In this document: one piece after another, positions 15,068 to 22,543 of the stretch | Layout of the letters: every line of letters begins with the position of its first letter | How positions within the stretch are numbered: the stretch's first letter is position 1 | Origin: JBDHRG01 sp039807445 | GTDB taxonomy: Bacteria > Pseudomonadota > Gammaproteobacteria > Competibacterales > Competibacteraceae | Direction: 5' to 3' | NCBI GenBank assembly: GCA_039807445.1 | Contig: JBDHRG010000034.1 | Coordinates: forward strand, 1-25,180 | Length of the DNA stretch: 25,180 bases | Notes under the pieces: model-generated | Database searches by the model: none | The model's input: the letters and a program-made list of their open reading frames with translations, nothing else | Told to the model about the DNA's origin: nothing | Position numbers and translations under genes: made by a program

Positions 15068-15568
15068 ATGGCCACCGTGACGCTGAAGGGCAATCCGGTC
15101 ACCACCAATGGCGAGCTGCCGGCCGTCGGCAGTAAGGCGCCCGACTTCCACCTGGTCAACGCCAGCTTGGGCGACGTGCACCTGGCCGACTACGCCGGCA
15201 AGAAGAAGCTGCTGAACATCGTGCCGAGCCTCGACACCCCGACCTGCCAGCTCTCGACCCGCAAGTTCAACGAGCACGCCAAGGCCCACCCCGACGCCGT
15301 GGTGCTGATCGTCTCGGCCGACCTGCCGTTCGCGCAGGGCCGCTTCTGCACCGGCGAAAAGCTCGACAACGTGGTTCCGCTGTCGATGATGCGCTCGCGC
15401 AACTTCGCCAAGGATTACGGCGTGCTGATCGAGGACGGCCCGCTGGCCGGCATCACCGCGCGCGCGGTGGTGGTGCTCGACGCCAACGACCAGGTCGTCC
15501 ACACCCAGCTGGTCGGCGAGATCGCCGACGAGCCCGACTACGCGGCGGCGCTGAAGGCGCTGGGGTAA
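15068..15568 (+). CDS. tpx: Thiol peroxidase (atypical 2-Cys peroxiredoxin)
   Basis: A 166-residue enzyme reducing hydrogen peroxide and organic hydroperoxides with thioredoxin. The peroxidatic Cys60 lies in PSLDTPTCQLSTRKFN and the resolving Cys94 in QGRFCTGEK, both at the usual Tpx positions. The N-terminal VTLKGNPVTTNGELPAVG is typical of the family. AAGGAG (15053-15058) lies 9 nt before the ATG. It is 57 bp after gcvH, and the kinase gene starts 13 bp after its stop, so cotranscription with dgkA is likely. Confidence 0.95.
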   Translation: MATVTLKGNPVTTNGELPAVGSKAPDFHLVNASLGDVHLADYAGKKKLLNIVPSLDTPTCQLSTRKFNEHAKAHPDAVVLIVSADLPFAQGRFCTGEKLDNVVPLSMMRSRNFAKDYGVLIEDGPLAGITARAVVVLDANDQVVHTQLVGEIADEPDYAAALKALG

Positions 15569-15581
15569 GCCGTCGCGCTCG

Positions 15582-15944
15582 ATGGCGAACCAGCCGTACA
15601 CCGGCTTGCGCCGCCTGATCAAGGCCGCCCACTGTTCGTGGGCCGGCCTGGAGGCTGCCTGGTGCAACGAGGAGGCCTTCCGTCAGGAAGGCCTCCTCGT
15701 CCTTTTGCTGTCGCCGCTGGCGCTGTGGCTCGGCGACACCCCGCTCGAGCGTGCCGCGCTGATCGGCAGCCTGCTGCTGATCATGATCGTCGAGCTGCTG
15801 AACTCGGGCATCGAGGCCACCGTCGACCGCATCGGCCCCGAGCACCACGAGCTCTCCGGCCGCGCCAAGGACATCGGTTCGGCCGCCGTGTTCGTCTCGC
15901 TGCTGAATGCTGCCGCGGTCTGGGGGCTGATCCTGCTCGGCTGA
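15582..15944 (+). CDS. dgkA: Diacylglycerol kinase
   Basis: A 120-residue inner-membrane enzyme phosphorylating diacylglycerol released during membrane-derived oligosaccharide and envelope synthesis. The signature VELLNSGIEATVDRIG (70-85) and HHELSGRAKDIGSAAVF match E. coli DgkA closely. Glu71, Asn74 and Glu78 fall at the catalytic and ATP-binding positions. Three helices are visible (about 36-50, 57-77 and 98-118). The ATG is 13 bp after the tpx stop with only a weak GGGG-type binding site, suggesting translation coupling. A perfect 15-bp inverted repeat lies inside codons 29-40. The GH17-GT2 glucan synthase in the same window could be a source of diacylglycerol only if its glucans receive lipid-derived head groups; that is speculation. 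Confidence 0.93.
   Translation: MANQPYTGLRRLIKAAHCSWAGLEAAWCNEEAFRQEGLLVLLLSPLALWLGDTPLERAALIGSLLLIMIVELLNSGIEATVDRIGPEHHELSGRAKDIGSAAVFVSLLNAAAVWGLILLG
15667..15706 (+). terminator. Terminator-like hairpin inside dgkA
   Basis: A perfect 15-bp inverted repeat (15667-15681 with 15686-15700) has a GTCA loop and is followed by CCTTTT. The stem core is GAGGAGGCCTTCC. It lies inside the dgkA reading frame, over codons for NEEAFRQEGLLV, a stretch conserved in the kinase family. It resembles a rho-independent terminator with a short T run and could attenuate readthrough from tpx when dgkA is not being translated. Confidence 0.35.
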
Positions 15945-16014
15945 GGCCGCAGCCGCATCGGCGTCGCTCGCCGCCTCAACCGTCGCGGTGCGCGGCCGAT
16001 AAGATGGCGATCAG

Positions 16015-16033
16015 GCCCGCCCCCTGCGCGGGC
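16015..16033 (+). promoter_or_regulatory. Small leader hairpin before the secretin-like gene
   Basis: GCCCGC (16015-16020) pairs with GCGGGC (16028-16033) around a 7-nt loop, 10 bp before the GGAGG ribosome binding site. Just upstream, TAAGAT (16000-16005) matches the -10 consensus at 4 of 6 positions. Both are weak signals, and chance is plausible at this GC content. Confidence 0.2.
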
Positions 16034-16054
16034 TACCCCCTCTGGAGGCCCGAG

Positions 16055-16867
16055 ATGAAGCCCTTGCTGCGCCTGCTGCTGCCCTGGCTTGCCGCGCTGT
16101 GGCTGGGCACCGCCCCCGCCCAGACCGCCGACCGGATCGAAGTCATCCCCTTGCAGTACCGCACCGCTGACGAGCTGGTGCCGCTGCTGCGCCCGCTGCT
16201 CGCCGGCCGCGGCGCCGTCACCGGCGAAGGCTACGAACTGGTGGTGCGCGCCACCCCCGAACGCATCCAGCAGGTGCTCGACGCCGTGATCCAGCTCGAT
16301 ACCGCACGCGCGCGGCTCTTGGTCAGCGTGCGCCAGGCCGGACTCGACGAATTCGAGAACCGCGGCGGCGGCTTGCGCGGCGGCACGGCGGTGATCTCGC
16401 CCGATGGCGTCGCTGCGTCCGGGCGCCTCGAGCGCAGGCACTACGGCACCCGCCGCAACGACGACGTCACCCAGACCGTGCAGGTCATCGACGGCGGCGA
16501 GGCCTTCATCGCCGTCGGCCAGGAAGTACCGGTGGTCGACGCCGTGTCGCCGAACTACGTCGGCGGGTTCGTCGCGCAGCTTGCGTACCGGAACGTATCC
16601 ACCGGCTTCGCCGTGCGCCCGCGCGTCAACGGCGTCGAGGTCGTCGTCGAGATCACCCCCGAGCGGCGCACCGAGAGCGCCCAGGGCGGCGGTCGCTTCG
16701 ACCGCTCCGCCGCCTCGACCACGCTCAGCGGCCGCCTCGGCGAATGGCTGGTGATCGGCGGCTCGTACCAGACCCGCAGCACCGATCGCAGCGCCGTCGG
16801 CCATTCGACCCGCGACCGCGCTTCGCAGGAACGGGTGCTGCTGATCAAGGTCGAGGAGCTACGCTGA
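16055..16867 (+). CDS. Short secretin-like exported protein
   Basis: A 270-residue protein with a signal peptide (about 1-23, ends APAQT) and no lipobox. Residues about 28-90 look like a secretin N1/NolW subdomain: IEVIPLQYRTADELVPLLRPLL and then TPERIQQVLDAVIQLD. Residues about 140-236 resemble part of the secretin core: VQVIDGGEAFIAVGQEVPV, VRPRVNGVEVVVEI and LGEWLVIGG. Full secretins run to 500-700 residues, so the outer-membrane gate would be largely missing. No type II, type III or pilus genes are nearby. GGAGG (16044-16048) lies 6 nt before the ATG. Function is unknown; it could be a periplasmic partner of a secretin encoded elsewhere. It ends 13 bp from the convergent tesA. Confidence 0.72.
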   Translation: MKPLLRLLLPWLAALWLGTAPAQTADRIEVIPLQYRTADELVPLLRPLLAGRGAVTGEGYELVVRATPERIQQVLDAVIQLDTARARLLVSVRQAGLDEFENRGGGLRGGTAVISPDGVAASGRLERRHYGTRRNDDVTQTVQVIDGGEAFIAVGQEVPVVDAVSPNYVGGFVAQLAYRNVSTGFAVRPRVNGVEVVVEITPERRTESAQGGGRFDRSAASTTLSGRLGEWLVIGGSYQTRSTDRSAVGHSTRDRASQERVLLIKVEELR

Positions 16868-16880
16868 GGTCGGCTGCGTC

Positions 16881-17498
16881 TCACCCCCGCAGCATCGGCA
16901 CCAGCGTCGGCCACACGTTCTCCAGCAGCCGCTGCTGCGCCGCGGCGTTGGGGTGGATGCCGTCGCCCTGCATCAGCGCGGGCTCGCCGGCGACGCCGTC
17001 GAGGAAGAATTCGACGCAGGGGATGCCGTGGCGCTCGGCGAGCTCGGCGTAGGTGGCGTGGAACCTCTCGGTGTAGCGGGGGCCATAGTTCGGCGGGATG
17101 CGCATGCCGAGCAGCAGCACGCGTGCGCCGGTGCCCTTGGCCGCGTCGATCATCCGTGACAGATTGCCTTGCAGCTCGGCGAGCGGCAGGCCGCGCAAGC
17201 CGTCGTTGCCGCCGAGCTCGAGGATCACCAGGGCGGGCTTCTCGCGCGCCAGCAGTTCGGGCAGCCGTGCGAGGCCGCCGCGCGTGGTGTCGCCGCTGAT
17301 GCTGGCGTTGACCACGCGCCAGGGCAGGCCGCGCGCCTCGATGCGCTCGGCGAGCAGCCGCACCCAGCCCTGCTCGGGGGAGATGCCGAAGCCGGCGCTG
17401 AGGCTGTCGCCGAGCACCAGCACGGTGCCGGGCGCCGCCCCGGCGGACCAGGGCAGCAGTGCGGCGAAGACGAGCAGCAGCAGGCGGTACAGGCGCAT
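16881..17498 (-). CDS. tesA: Periplasmic SGNH esterase / acyl-CoA thioesterase I
   Basis: A 205-residue TesA-type lysophospholipase/thioesterase/arylesterase. The signal peptide covers about 1-21. The SGNH blocks are all present: GDSLS with Ser32, Gly69 in ISGDTT, Asn98 in GGNDG, and Asp179 with His182 in DGIHPN. Length matches E. coli TesA (208). AAGGGAA lies about 6 nt before the ATG. The gene is divergent from the ybbA-ybbP ABC exporter, an arrangement also found in E. coli. Only 34 bp separate the two start codons, so at least one promoter must lie within coding sequence. Confidence 0.93.
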   Translation of the reverse strand: MRLYRLLLLVFAALLPWSAGAAPGTVLVLGDSLSAGFGISPEQGWVRLLAERIEARGLPWRVVNASISGDTTRGGLARLPELLAREKPALVILELGGNDGLRGLPLAELQGNLSRMIDAAKGTGARVLLLGMRIPPNYGPRYTERFHATYAELAERHGIPCVEFFLDGVAGEPALMQGDGIHPNAAAQQRLLENVWPTLVPMLRG

Positions 17499-17532
17499 CG
17501 GGTTCCCTTTCGGCTACGAGGCGGTTTGGACG

Positions 17533-18246
17533 ATGGAAGCGATCGTACGGGCAGAAAATCTGGGCAAGCAAGTCGACGGCCCCGACGGGGGCCTGACCAT
17601 CCTCGCCGGTGTGGATCTGGCGATCGGCGCCGGCGAGCGGGTGGCGATCCTCGGCGCCTCGGGCTCGGGCAAGTCGACCTTGCTCGGCCTGCTGGCCGGA
17701 CTCGACTTGCCCAGCCGCGGGCGCGTCTGGCTGGCCGGCGCCGAGCTCGGCGCGCTCGACGAAGACGGCCGCGCGCGGCTGCGCGCCGAGCGCGTCGGCT
17801 TCGTGTTCCAGTCCTTCCAGCTCTTGCCGGGGCTGACCGCGCTCGAGAACGTGATGCTGCCGCTCGAGCTCGCCGCCCAGCCCGATGCCGAGGCACGCGC
17901 GCGCGACGTGCTCGAGCGCGTCGGGCTCGGTGCGCGCGCGCGGCACTACCCGGCGCAGCTTTCGGGCGGCGAGCAGCAGCGCGTCGCGATCGCGCGCGCC
18001 TTCGCACCGCGGCCCAGCGTGCTGTTCGCCGACGAACCCACCGGCAACCTCGACCGTCGCACCGGCGAAGCGGTGATCGAGCTCCTGTTCGCGCTGAACC
18101 GCGAGCAGGGCACGACGCTGGTGCTGGTGACGCACGATGCGCGCCTGGCCGAACGCTGCGAGCGGCGGCTCGAGCTCGAGGCGGGCCGGTTGCTCGGCGC
18201 CGACGGCGTCGATGCGGCGGCCGATTTCGCCGCCGCATCGGTCTGA
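17533..18246 (+). CDS. ybbA: ABC transporter ATP-binding protein, YbbA type
   Basis: A 237-residue ATPase of the MacB/LolD-like group. Walker A is GASGSGKST (41-49), the Q-loop Gln93 is in FQSFQLLPGL, the signature LSGGEQQR is at 143-150, and Walker B is VLFADEP with Asp167 and Glu168. An H-loop histidine follows in LVTHDA. It should power the YbbP permease, whose gene starts 10 bp downstream. The conserved pairing with tesA suggests work on lipids or toxic small molecules, but the substrate is not established. The ATG at 17533 is chosen as the first start giving the family N-terminus (AIVRAENLGK). Confidence 0.93.
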   Translation: MEAIVRAENLGKQVDGPDGGLTILAGVDLAIGAGERVAILGASGSGKSTLLGLLAGLDLPSRGRVWLAGAELGALDEDGRARLRAERVGFVFQSFQLLPGLTALENVMLPLELAAQPDAEARARDVLERVGLGARARHYPAQLSGGEQQRVAIARAFAPRPSVLFADEPTGNLDRRTGEAVIELLFALNREQGTTLVLVTHDARLAERCERRLELEAGRLLGADGVDAAADFAAASV

Positions 18247-18256
18247 GGGGACGACG

Positions 18257-20758
18257 ATGCATGCCGCCCACCTCTGCCGTTTCGCGCTGCGCGGGTTGGT
18301 GCGCGATGCCCGCGGCGGCGAACTCGGCTTGCTGGCGCTGGCGCTGGTGATCGCGGTCGCCGCGACCGCGGCGGTCGGCTTCTTCACCGACCGCATCCGC
18401 GGCGCACTCGAGCGCCAGGGCGCCGAACTGCTCGCCGCTGACCTGGTGCTGGCTGCGCCGGCGCCGCTGCCGGCAGACTTCGAGCGCGAGGCCGCCGCAC
18501 GCGGGCTCGCCGTCGCGCGCACGCTGAGCTTCCCCAGCGTCGTGCTGGCCGGCGAGCGCTCGGCGCTGGCCGAGGTCAAGGCCGCCGGCGCCGGCTACCC
18601 GCTGCGCGGCCAGCTCGCGGTCAGCGATGCGCCCTTCGGCGACGCCGTGCCGACCGCAGCGCTGCCGGCGCCGGGTACGGTGTGGCTCGACGAGCGGCTG
18701 CTCGCCGCGCTCGGCGTCGGCGTCGGCGCGCGCATCGAGCTCGGCGCGCGCGAGTTCACCGTGGTCAAGGTGCTGGCCTTCGAGCCCGATCGCGGCGGCG
18801 AGCTGTTCAGCATCGCGCCGCGGCTGCTGATGGCGCTCGACGACATGGCTTCGACGCAGCTGGTGCAGACGGGCTCGCGCGTGCAGCACCGCCTCGGGCT
18901 CGCCGGCGAGCCCGAGGCGGTCGCGGCGTACCGCGCCTGGACGGCGCCGCGACTGCCGGTCAACGCGCAAGTGCAGGGGCTCGCCGACGCCCGCCCCGAG
19001 CTGCGCGCAGCACTCGAGCGCGCGCAGCGCTTCCTCGGGCTGGCTTCGGTGGTCGCGGTGATCGTCGCCGGCGTCGGCATCGCGATCGCCGCGCGGCGCT
19101 TCGCCGCACGCCACCGCGATGCGGTCGCGGTGCTGCGCACGCTGGGTGCCACCCAGGGCGCGGTCGCGGCGATCTATGCGCTCGAGCTGGCGCTGCTCGG
19201 GCTCGCCGCCGGCCTGCTCGGCGCCGCACTCGGCTTCGGCGCGCAAGCGGGGCTGACCCGGCTGCTCGGCGCGCTGGTCGGCGGCGCGCTGCCGCCGGCG
19301 TCGATCCGGCCGCTGCCGGCGGCGCTCGCGACCGGGCTGCTGGCGCTGCTCGGCTTCGCGCTGCCGCCGATCCTGAGCCTGCGGCGCGTGTCGCCGCTGC
19401 GCGTGCTGCGCCGCGACCTGCCGGTCGCCGACGGCGCCGGCATCGGCACCTACGCCGCGGCCGCCGTCGCGGTCGCCGGGCTGGTGCTGTGGCAGGCGGA
19501 CGAGGCGCGGCTGGCGGCGCTGGTGTTCGGCGGGCTCGCCGCGGCGCTGGTGCTGCTGGCGCTGGTGGCGTGGGCGCTGTTGCAGGGGTTGGCGCGGCTG
19601 CGCGGCCGGGTCGGCGTCGCTTGGCGCTTCGGCTTCACCAACGTCGCGCGGCGCGGGCCGGCCTCGGTGGCGCAAGTGGTCGCGCTCGGTGCCGGGCTGA
19701 TGGCGCTGCTGGTGCTGACACTGGTGCGCTCGGACCTGCTCGCCGAGTGGCGCGCGAGCCTGCCGGCGGACGCGCCGAACCGTTTCCTGATCAACATCCA
19801 GCCCGACGAGGTCGCGCCGCTGCGCGACTTCCTGCACCGCCAGGGCAGCGGCGAGGTGACGCTGTACCCGATGGTGCGCGGCCGGCTGACACGCGTCGAC
19901 GGCCGAGCGGTGTCGGCCGCCGACTATCCGGACGATCCGCGCGCGCAGCGCCTGGTCGAGCGCGAGTTCAACCTGTCGTGGGCCGACACGCCGCAGCCCG
20001 ACAACCGCATCGTCGCCGGGCGCTGGTGGACGCCGGCCGAGCGCGGCCGGGCGCTGGTCTCGGTCGAGCAGGGGCTGGCGCAGACGCTGGGGCTGGCGCT
20101 CGGCGACAGACTGCGCTTCGAGGTCGCCGGCGAAGCGGTCGAGGCCGAGGTCGCCAGCCTGCGCAGCGTCGAGTGGGATTCGTTCAACGTCAATTTCTTC
20201 GTCGTGTTCCCGCCCGGGGTGATCGAGGCGCTTCCCGGCACCTGGATCACCAGCTTCCACCTGCCCGCGGCGCGCAACGCCGTGCTGCTCGAGCTGGTGC
20301 GCGCCTTCCCCTCGGTGACGGTGCTCGACGTCGATGCGCTGATGCAGCGCGTGCGCGGCATCATCGAGCGCGTGACGCAGGCGGTCGAGTACGTGTTCCT
20401 GTTCACGCTCGCCGCCGGCTTCACCGTGCTCGCCGCCGCGGTTCAGGCGACGCGCGACGAGCGCCGCTTCGAGAGCGCGATCGTGCGCACCCTCGGTGCG
20501 CCGCGCGCGGTGGTGCTGAAGGGCTTGCTGGCCGAGTTCGCGCTGCTCGGACTGACCGCCGGCCTGCTCGCCGCCTTCGCCGCCTCGCTGCTCGGCTGGG
20601 TGCTGGCCGAGCGCGTGTTCCACTTCGCCTACGCGCCCAGCCCGGTGCTGTGGCTGATCGGCGCGCTCGCCGGCACGCTCGGCGTCAGCCTCGCCGGGCT
20701 GGCCGGCACGCGCGCCGTGCTCGACCAGCCGCCGCTGCGCACGCTGCGCGAGGGCTGA
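18257..20758 (+). CDS. ybbP: ABC transporter permease, YbbP type (two FtsX domains)
   Basis: An 833-residue inner-membrane permease; E. coli YbbP has 804. Helix one (about 22-43) is followed by a periplasmic domain (about 45-265). A first FtsX-like block follows (about 270-400), then further helices (to about 460) and a second periplasmic domain. A C-terminal FtsX block ends the protein (about 715-830). The FtsX-type cytoplasmic motif recurs as RHRDAVAVLRTLGATQGAV and DERRFESAIVRTLGAPRAVV, as expected of an internal duplication. GAGGGG (18245-18250) overlaps the ybbA stop region and lies 6 nt before the ATG, so translation is probably coupled. The 3' end overlaps the converging SGNH esterase gene by 74 bp. 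Confidence 0.92.
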   Translation: MHAAHLCRFALRGLVRDARGGELGLLALALVIAVAATAAVGFFTDRIRGALERQGAELLAADLVLAAPAPLPADFEREAAARGLAVARTLSFPSVVLAGERSALAEVKAAGAGYPLRGQLAVSDAPFGDAVPTAALPAPGTVWLDERLLAALGVGVGARIELGAREFTVVKVLAFEPDRGGELFSIAPRLLMALDDMASTQLVQTGSRVQHRLGLAGEPEAVAAYRAWTAPRLPVNAQVQGLADARPELRAALERAQRFLGLASVVAVIVAGVGIAIAARRFAARHRDAVAVLRTLGATQGAVAAIYALELALLGLAAGLLGAALGFGAQAGLTRLLGALVGGALPPASIRPLPAALATGLLALLGFALPPILSLRRVSPLRVLRRDLPVADGAGIGTYAAAAVAVAGLVLWQADEARLAALVFGGLAAALVLLALVAWALLQGLARLRGRVGVAWRFGFTNVARRGPASVAQVVALGAGLMALLVLTLVRSDLLAEWRASLPADAPNRFLINIQPDEVAPLRDFLHRQGSGEVTLYPMVRGRLTRVDGRAVSAADYPDDPRAQRLVEREFNLSWADTPQPDNRIVAGRWWTPAERGRALVSVEQGLAQTLGLALGDRLRFEVAGEAVEAEVASLRSVEWDSFNVNFFVVFPPGVIEALPGTWITSFHLPAARNAVLLELVRAFPSVTVLDVDALMQRVRGIIERVTQAVEYVFLFTLAAGFTVLAAAVQATRDERRFESAIVRTLGAPRAVVLKGLLAEFALLGLTAGLLAAFAASLLGWVLAERVFHFAYAPSPVLWLIGALAGTLGVSLAGLAGTRAVLDQPPLRTLREG

Positions 20759-21731
20759 GGCGCCGCGCCGCCAAGCCGACGAAACCGGCGGCGAGCAGCG
20801 CCCAGGCGGGGGGCTCGGGGATGCCCAGCGCGCCGCGCGCGGCTTCGGCGATCAGCCGGTGCACGGCGGTGCTCGGGTGCTGTTCGTCCCAGAAGAAGGC
20901 GTCGGTGTCGAAGCCGACCGGCGAGCAGTCGAACGGTGGCAGCAGGCAGCCCGAGGCCGGGCCGGCGACGACGCCGCTGCCGAAGCCGAACGCCGCCGGA
21001 TCGGCGAGGATGCGCGCGAACAGTGCGTGCACATCCAGGGGCGTCAGCGAGATCCCGGTCAGCGAGGCGCCCAGGTCGGCGAGCGCCTGTCGCAAGAGGC
21101 TGTTGTGCGCGTCGGTCAGCGCGCTCAGTGCGGCGCCGGCGCCGAGCGCCTGCGCGATCGGCGTCGCACCGAGGTCCGGCAGGTTGGGCACCAGGACATG
21201 GCGCGCGCCGAGCGCGTAAAGCTCCTCGATCGCGGTCTCGATGTTACCCACCGACGCGCTCGGGTCGGTCGTCAGGCCGAGCAGGTAGTCGTTGGCGCCG
21301 CCCCACAGCACGTGCAGTGCGCTGCCGTCGGCCGGCTGCCCGGCGAGCGCGTCGCGGTAGAGCGCGACCTGGCCGAGCACGCCCGGCACGAGGAAACCGC
21401 CCGGGGTCGGGTTCGGGGTGCGCTGGGTACCGGCGCCGCCGTAGGCGAAGGACACGCTGTCGGCGAGGTCGAAGCCGCCTTCCGAGGGCTTCAGTGCCGC
21501 ACCCAGCGCCTCCGCCAGCGGCTCCGCCCAGATTGGGCCGTTGGTGAAGCGGCCGCGGTCGTAGCGCGGCGGTGGCGGAACCGCTCCGAGGGTGAGGGCG
21601 AAGTCGTTGCCGACGTCGGACAGGCTGTCGCCGAAGGCAACGACCCTGCCGCCGAGCGGCGCGGCCGCGGCGCCGGCCATGGACAGCAGCGCCAGGATCA
21701 GCAATCCCGGCCGCAGCAGCGAGGCGTGCAT
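20685..21731 (-). CDS. Exported SGNH/GDSL esterase with PEP-CTERM-like end
   Basis: A 348-residue protein with a signal peptide (about 1-23, ends GAAAA). SGNH/GDSL blocks are FGDSLSD with Ser36, WGGANDY with Asn147, and WDEQHPST with Asp282 and His285. The spacing fits the GDSL lipase group that includes plant-type and autotransporter esterases, without a barrel domain. The C-terminus has PEP (305-307), a hydrophobic helix (ALLAAGFVGLAA) and Arg-Arg at 323-324, matching a PEP-CTERM sorting signal used with exosortases. Unlike normal examples, 24 further residues follow, encoded partly in DNA antisense to the end of ybbP. No exosortase gene is in the window. Likely substrates are lipids or esters at the cell surface. 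Confidence 0.82.
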   Translation of the reverse strand: MHASLLRPGLLILALLSMAGAAAAPLGGRVVAFGDSLSDVGNDFALTLGAVPPPPRYDRGRFTNGPIWAEPLAEALGAALKPSEGGFDLADSVSFAYGGAGTQRTPNPTPGGFLVPGVLGQVALYRDALAGQPADGSALHVLWGGANDYLLGLTTDPSASVGNIETAIEELYALGARHVLVPNLPDLGATPIAQALGAGAALSALTDAHNSLLRQALADLGASLTGISLTPLDVHALFARILADPAAFGFGSGVVAGPASGCLLPPFDCSPVGFDTDAFFWDEQHPSTAVHRLIAEAARGALGIPEPPAWALLAAGFVGLAARRLSPRAACAAAAGRARRACRPARRG

Positions 21732-21909
21732 GATGGCGGTATCTCCGTGTGTCGCGAGCGAGACGAGCTCAGCCGCCAGTCTAGGTGGCCGCGGCGCCCG
21801 AGCGCGGGGTGTTTGGCTGCGCGCCGGCCGTGGAATGCATCAGCGTCTGCCCGTCTGATCGGCAAGGTATTGATCCTTCGGATGTTCGCATCGGCCAACC
21901 ACGGCGTGG

Positions 21910-21929
21910 CGCGCGATATCGCGCGATAT
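21910..21929. repeat. Palindromic tandem repeat upstream of the DksA/TraR-like gene
   Basis: Two perfect copies of CGCGCGATAT lie head to tail (21910-21919 and 21920-21929), and bases 21910-21925 form a perfect 16-bp palindrome. It lies 74 bp before the ATG at 22003 in a 271-bp gap otherwise without genes. It could be an operator. Chance is less likely than for a GC-only palindrome because the ATAT core is embedded in GC-rich DNA. Confidence 0.35.
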
Positions 21930-22002
21930 ACGGATCGCGCCGGGCGGATACCGCGCCGTGGTGCTACATCAAATAGGGAAGGCCCCGCCCGGAGCATCCC
22001 CG

Positions 22003-22347
22003 ATGACCGACTTCTCCGACACCCGCCGTCTGCTCGAAGCCCGCGCCGCCGAGCTCGAGCAGCGACTCGCGCACATCGAGGCGCGCATCCACCACACCGA
22101 GGCGCCGCCGGACAAGGATTCGGCCGAGCAGGCGATCGAGCGCGAAGACGACGACGTGGTCACCACGCTCGGCTTCGACACGCGCGCGCAGCTGCGCGCG
22201 ATCCGCAAGGCGATCGCGCGGATCGACAGCGGCGACTACGGCGTCTGCAGCGCCTGCGGCGCCGACATCGCCCTGGCGCGCCTCGCCGCGCTACCGTGGA
22301 CCGAGCACTGCGTCGCCTGCGCCGAACGCCTCGAACGGGGCCGCTGA
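22003..22347 (+). CDS. DksA/TraR-family zinc-finger protein
   Basis: A 114-residue cytoplasmic protein. Residues about 5-35 form a coiled-coil stretch (RRLLEARAAELEQRLAHIEARI). An acidic EREDDD segment follows. The C4 zinc finger uses Cys82, Cys85, Cys103 and Cys106 (CX2CX17CX2C), with the typical GDYGVCSACG lead-in. It is shorter than DksA (about 150), which places it with the TraR/YbiI-like short members. DksA-type proteins bind the RNA polymerase secondary channel; whether this one does is inferred. GGAG (21991-21994) lies 8 nt before the ATG at 22003. Confidence 0.87.
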   Translation: MTDFSDTRRLLEARAAELEQRLAHIEARIHHTEAPPDKDSAEQAIEREDDDVVTTLGFDTRAQLRAIRKAIARIDSGDYGVCSACGADIALARLAALPWTEHCVACAERLERGR

Positions 22348-22437
22348 AGCGTACGCGTCCGGGCGCCCCATCCCCGTCGCTTCCCGGCTCGCCGAACTGC
22401 TGTCCCTGGCTTGCCGGCGCTGTTCAGTGGCGTAACT

Positions 22438-22490
22438 TGCCGAATGGCTCGGCACAGAGCGGCGGGTTGCGGCCTTCGGCCTGACCCGCC
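22438..22490. terminator. Tandem hairpins between convergent genes
   Basis: The first hairpin pairs TGCCGA (22438-22443) with TCGGCA (22449-22454). The second is nested: GGCGGGT (22461-22467) with ACCCGCC (22484-22490), and inside it GGCC-TTC-GGCC (22471-22481). They lie in the 196-bp gap between the converging DksA/TraR-like and MFS genes. No T tracts are present, so they may act as Rho-linked or processing signals for both genes. No gene is seen in this gap. Confidence 0.4.
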
Positions 22491-22543
22491 CTGCGCCGCC
22501 CATCTCCCCGGCGCCGTCTGGCCGGACCCGGGGTCGAGCGACA

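Noticed and set aside
17225..20623. An 1132-codon open frame antisense to ybbA-ybbP
   Set aside because: It is a mirror of genes with intact family motifs. Its composition (EQHRQ-rich) is that of an antisense shadow.
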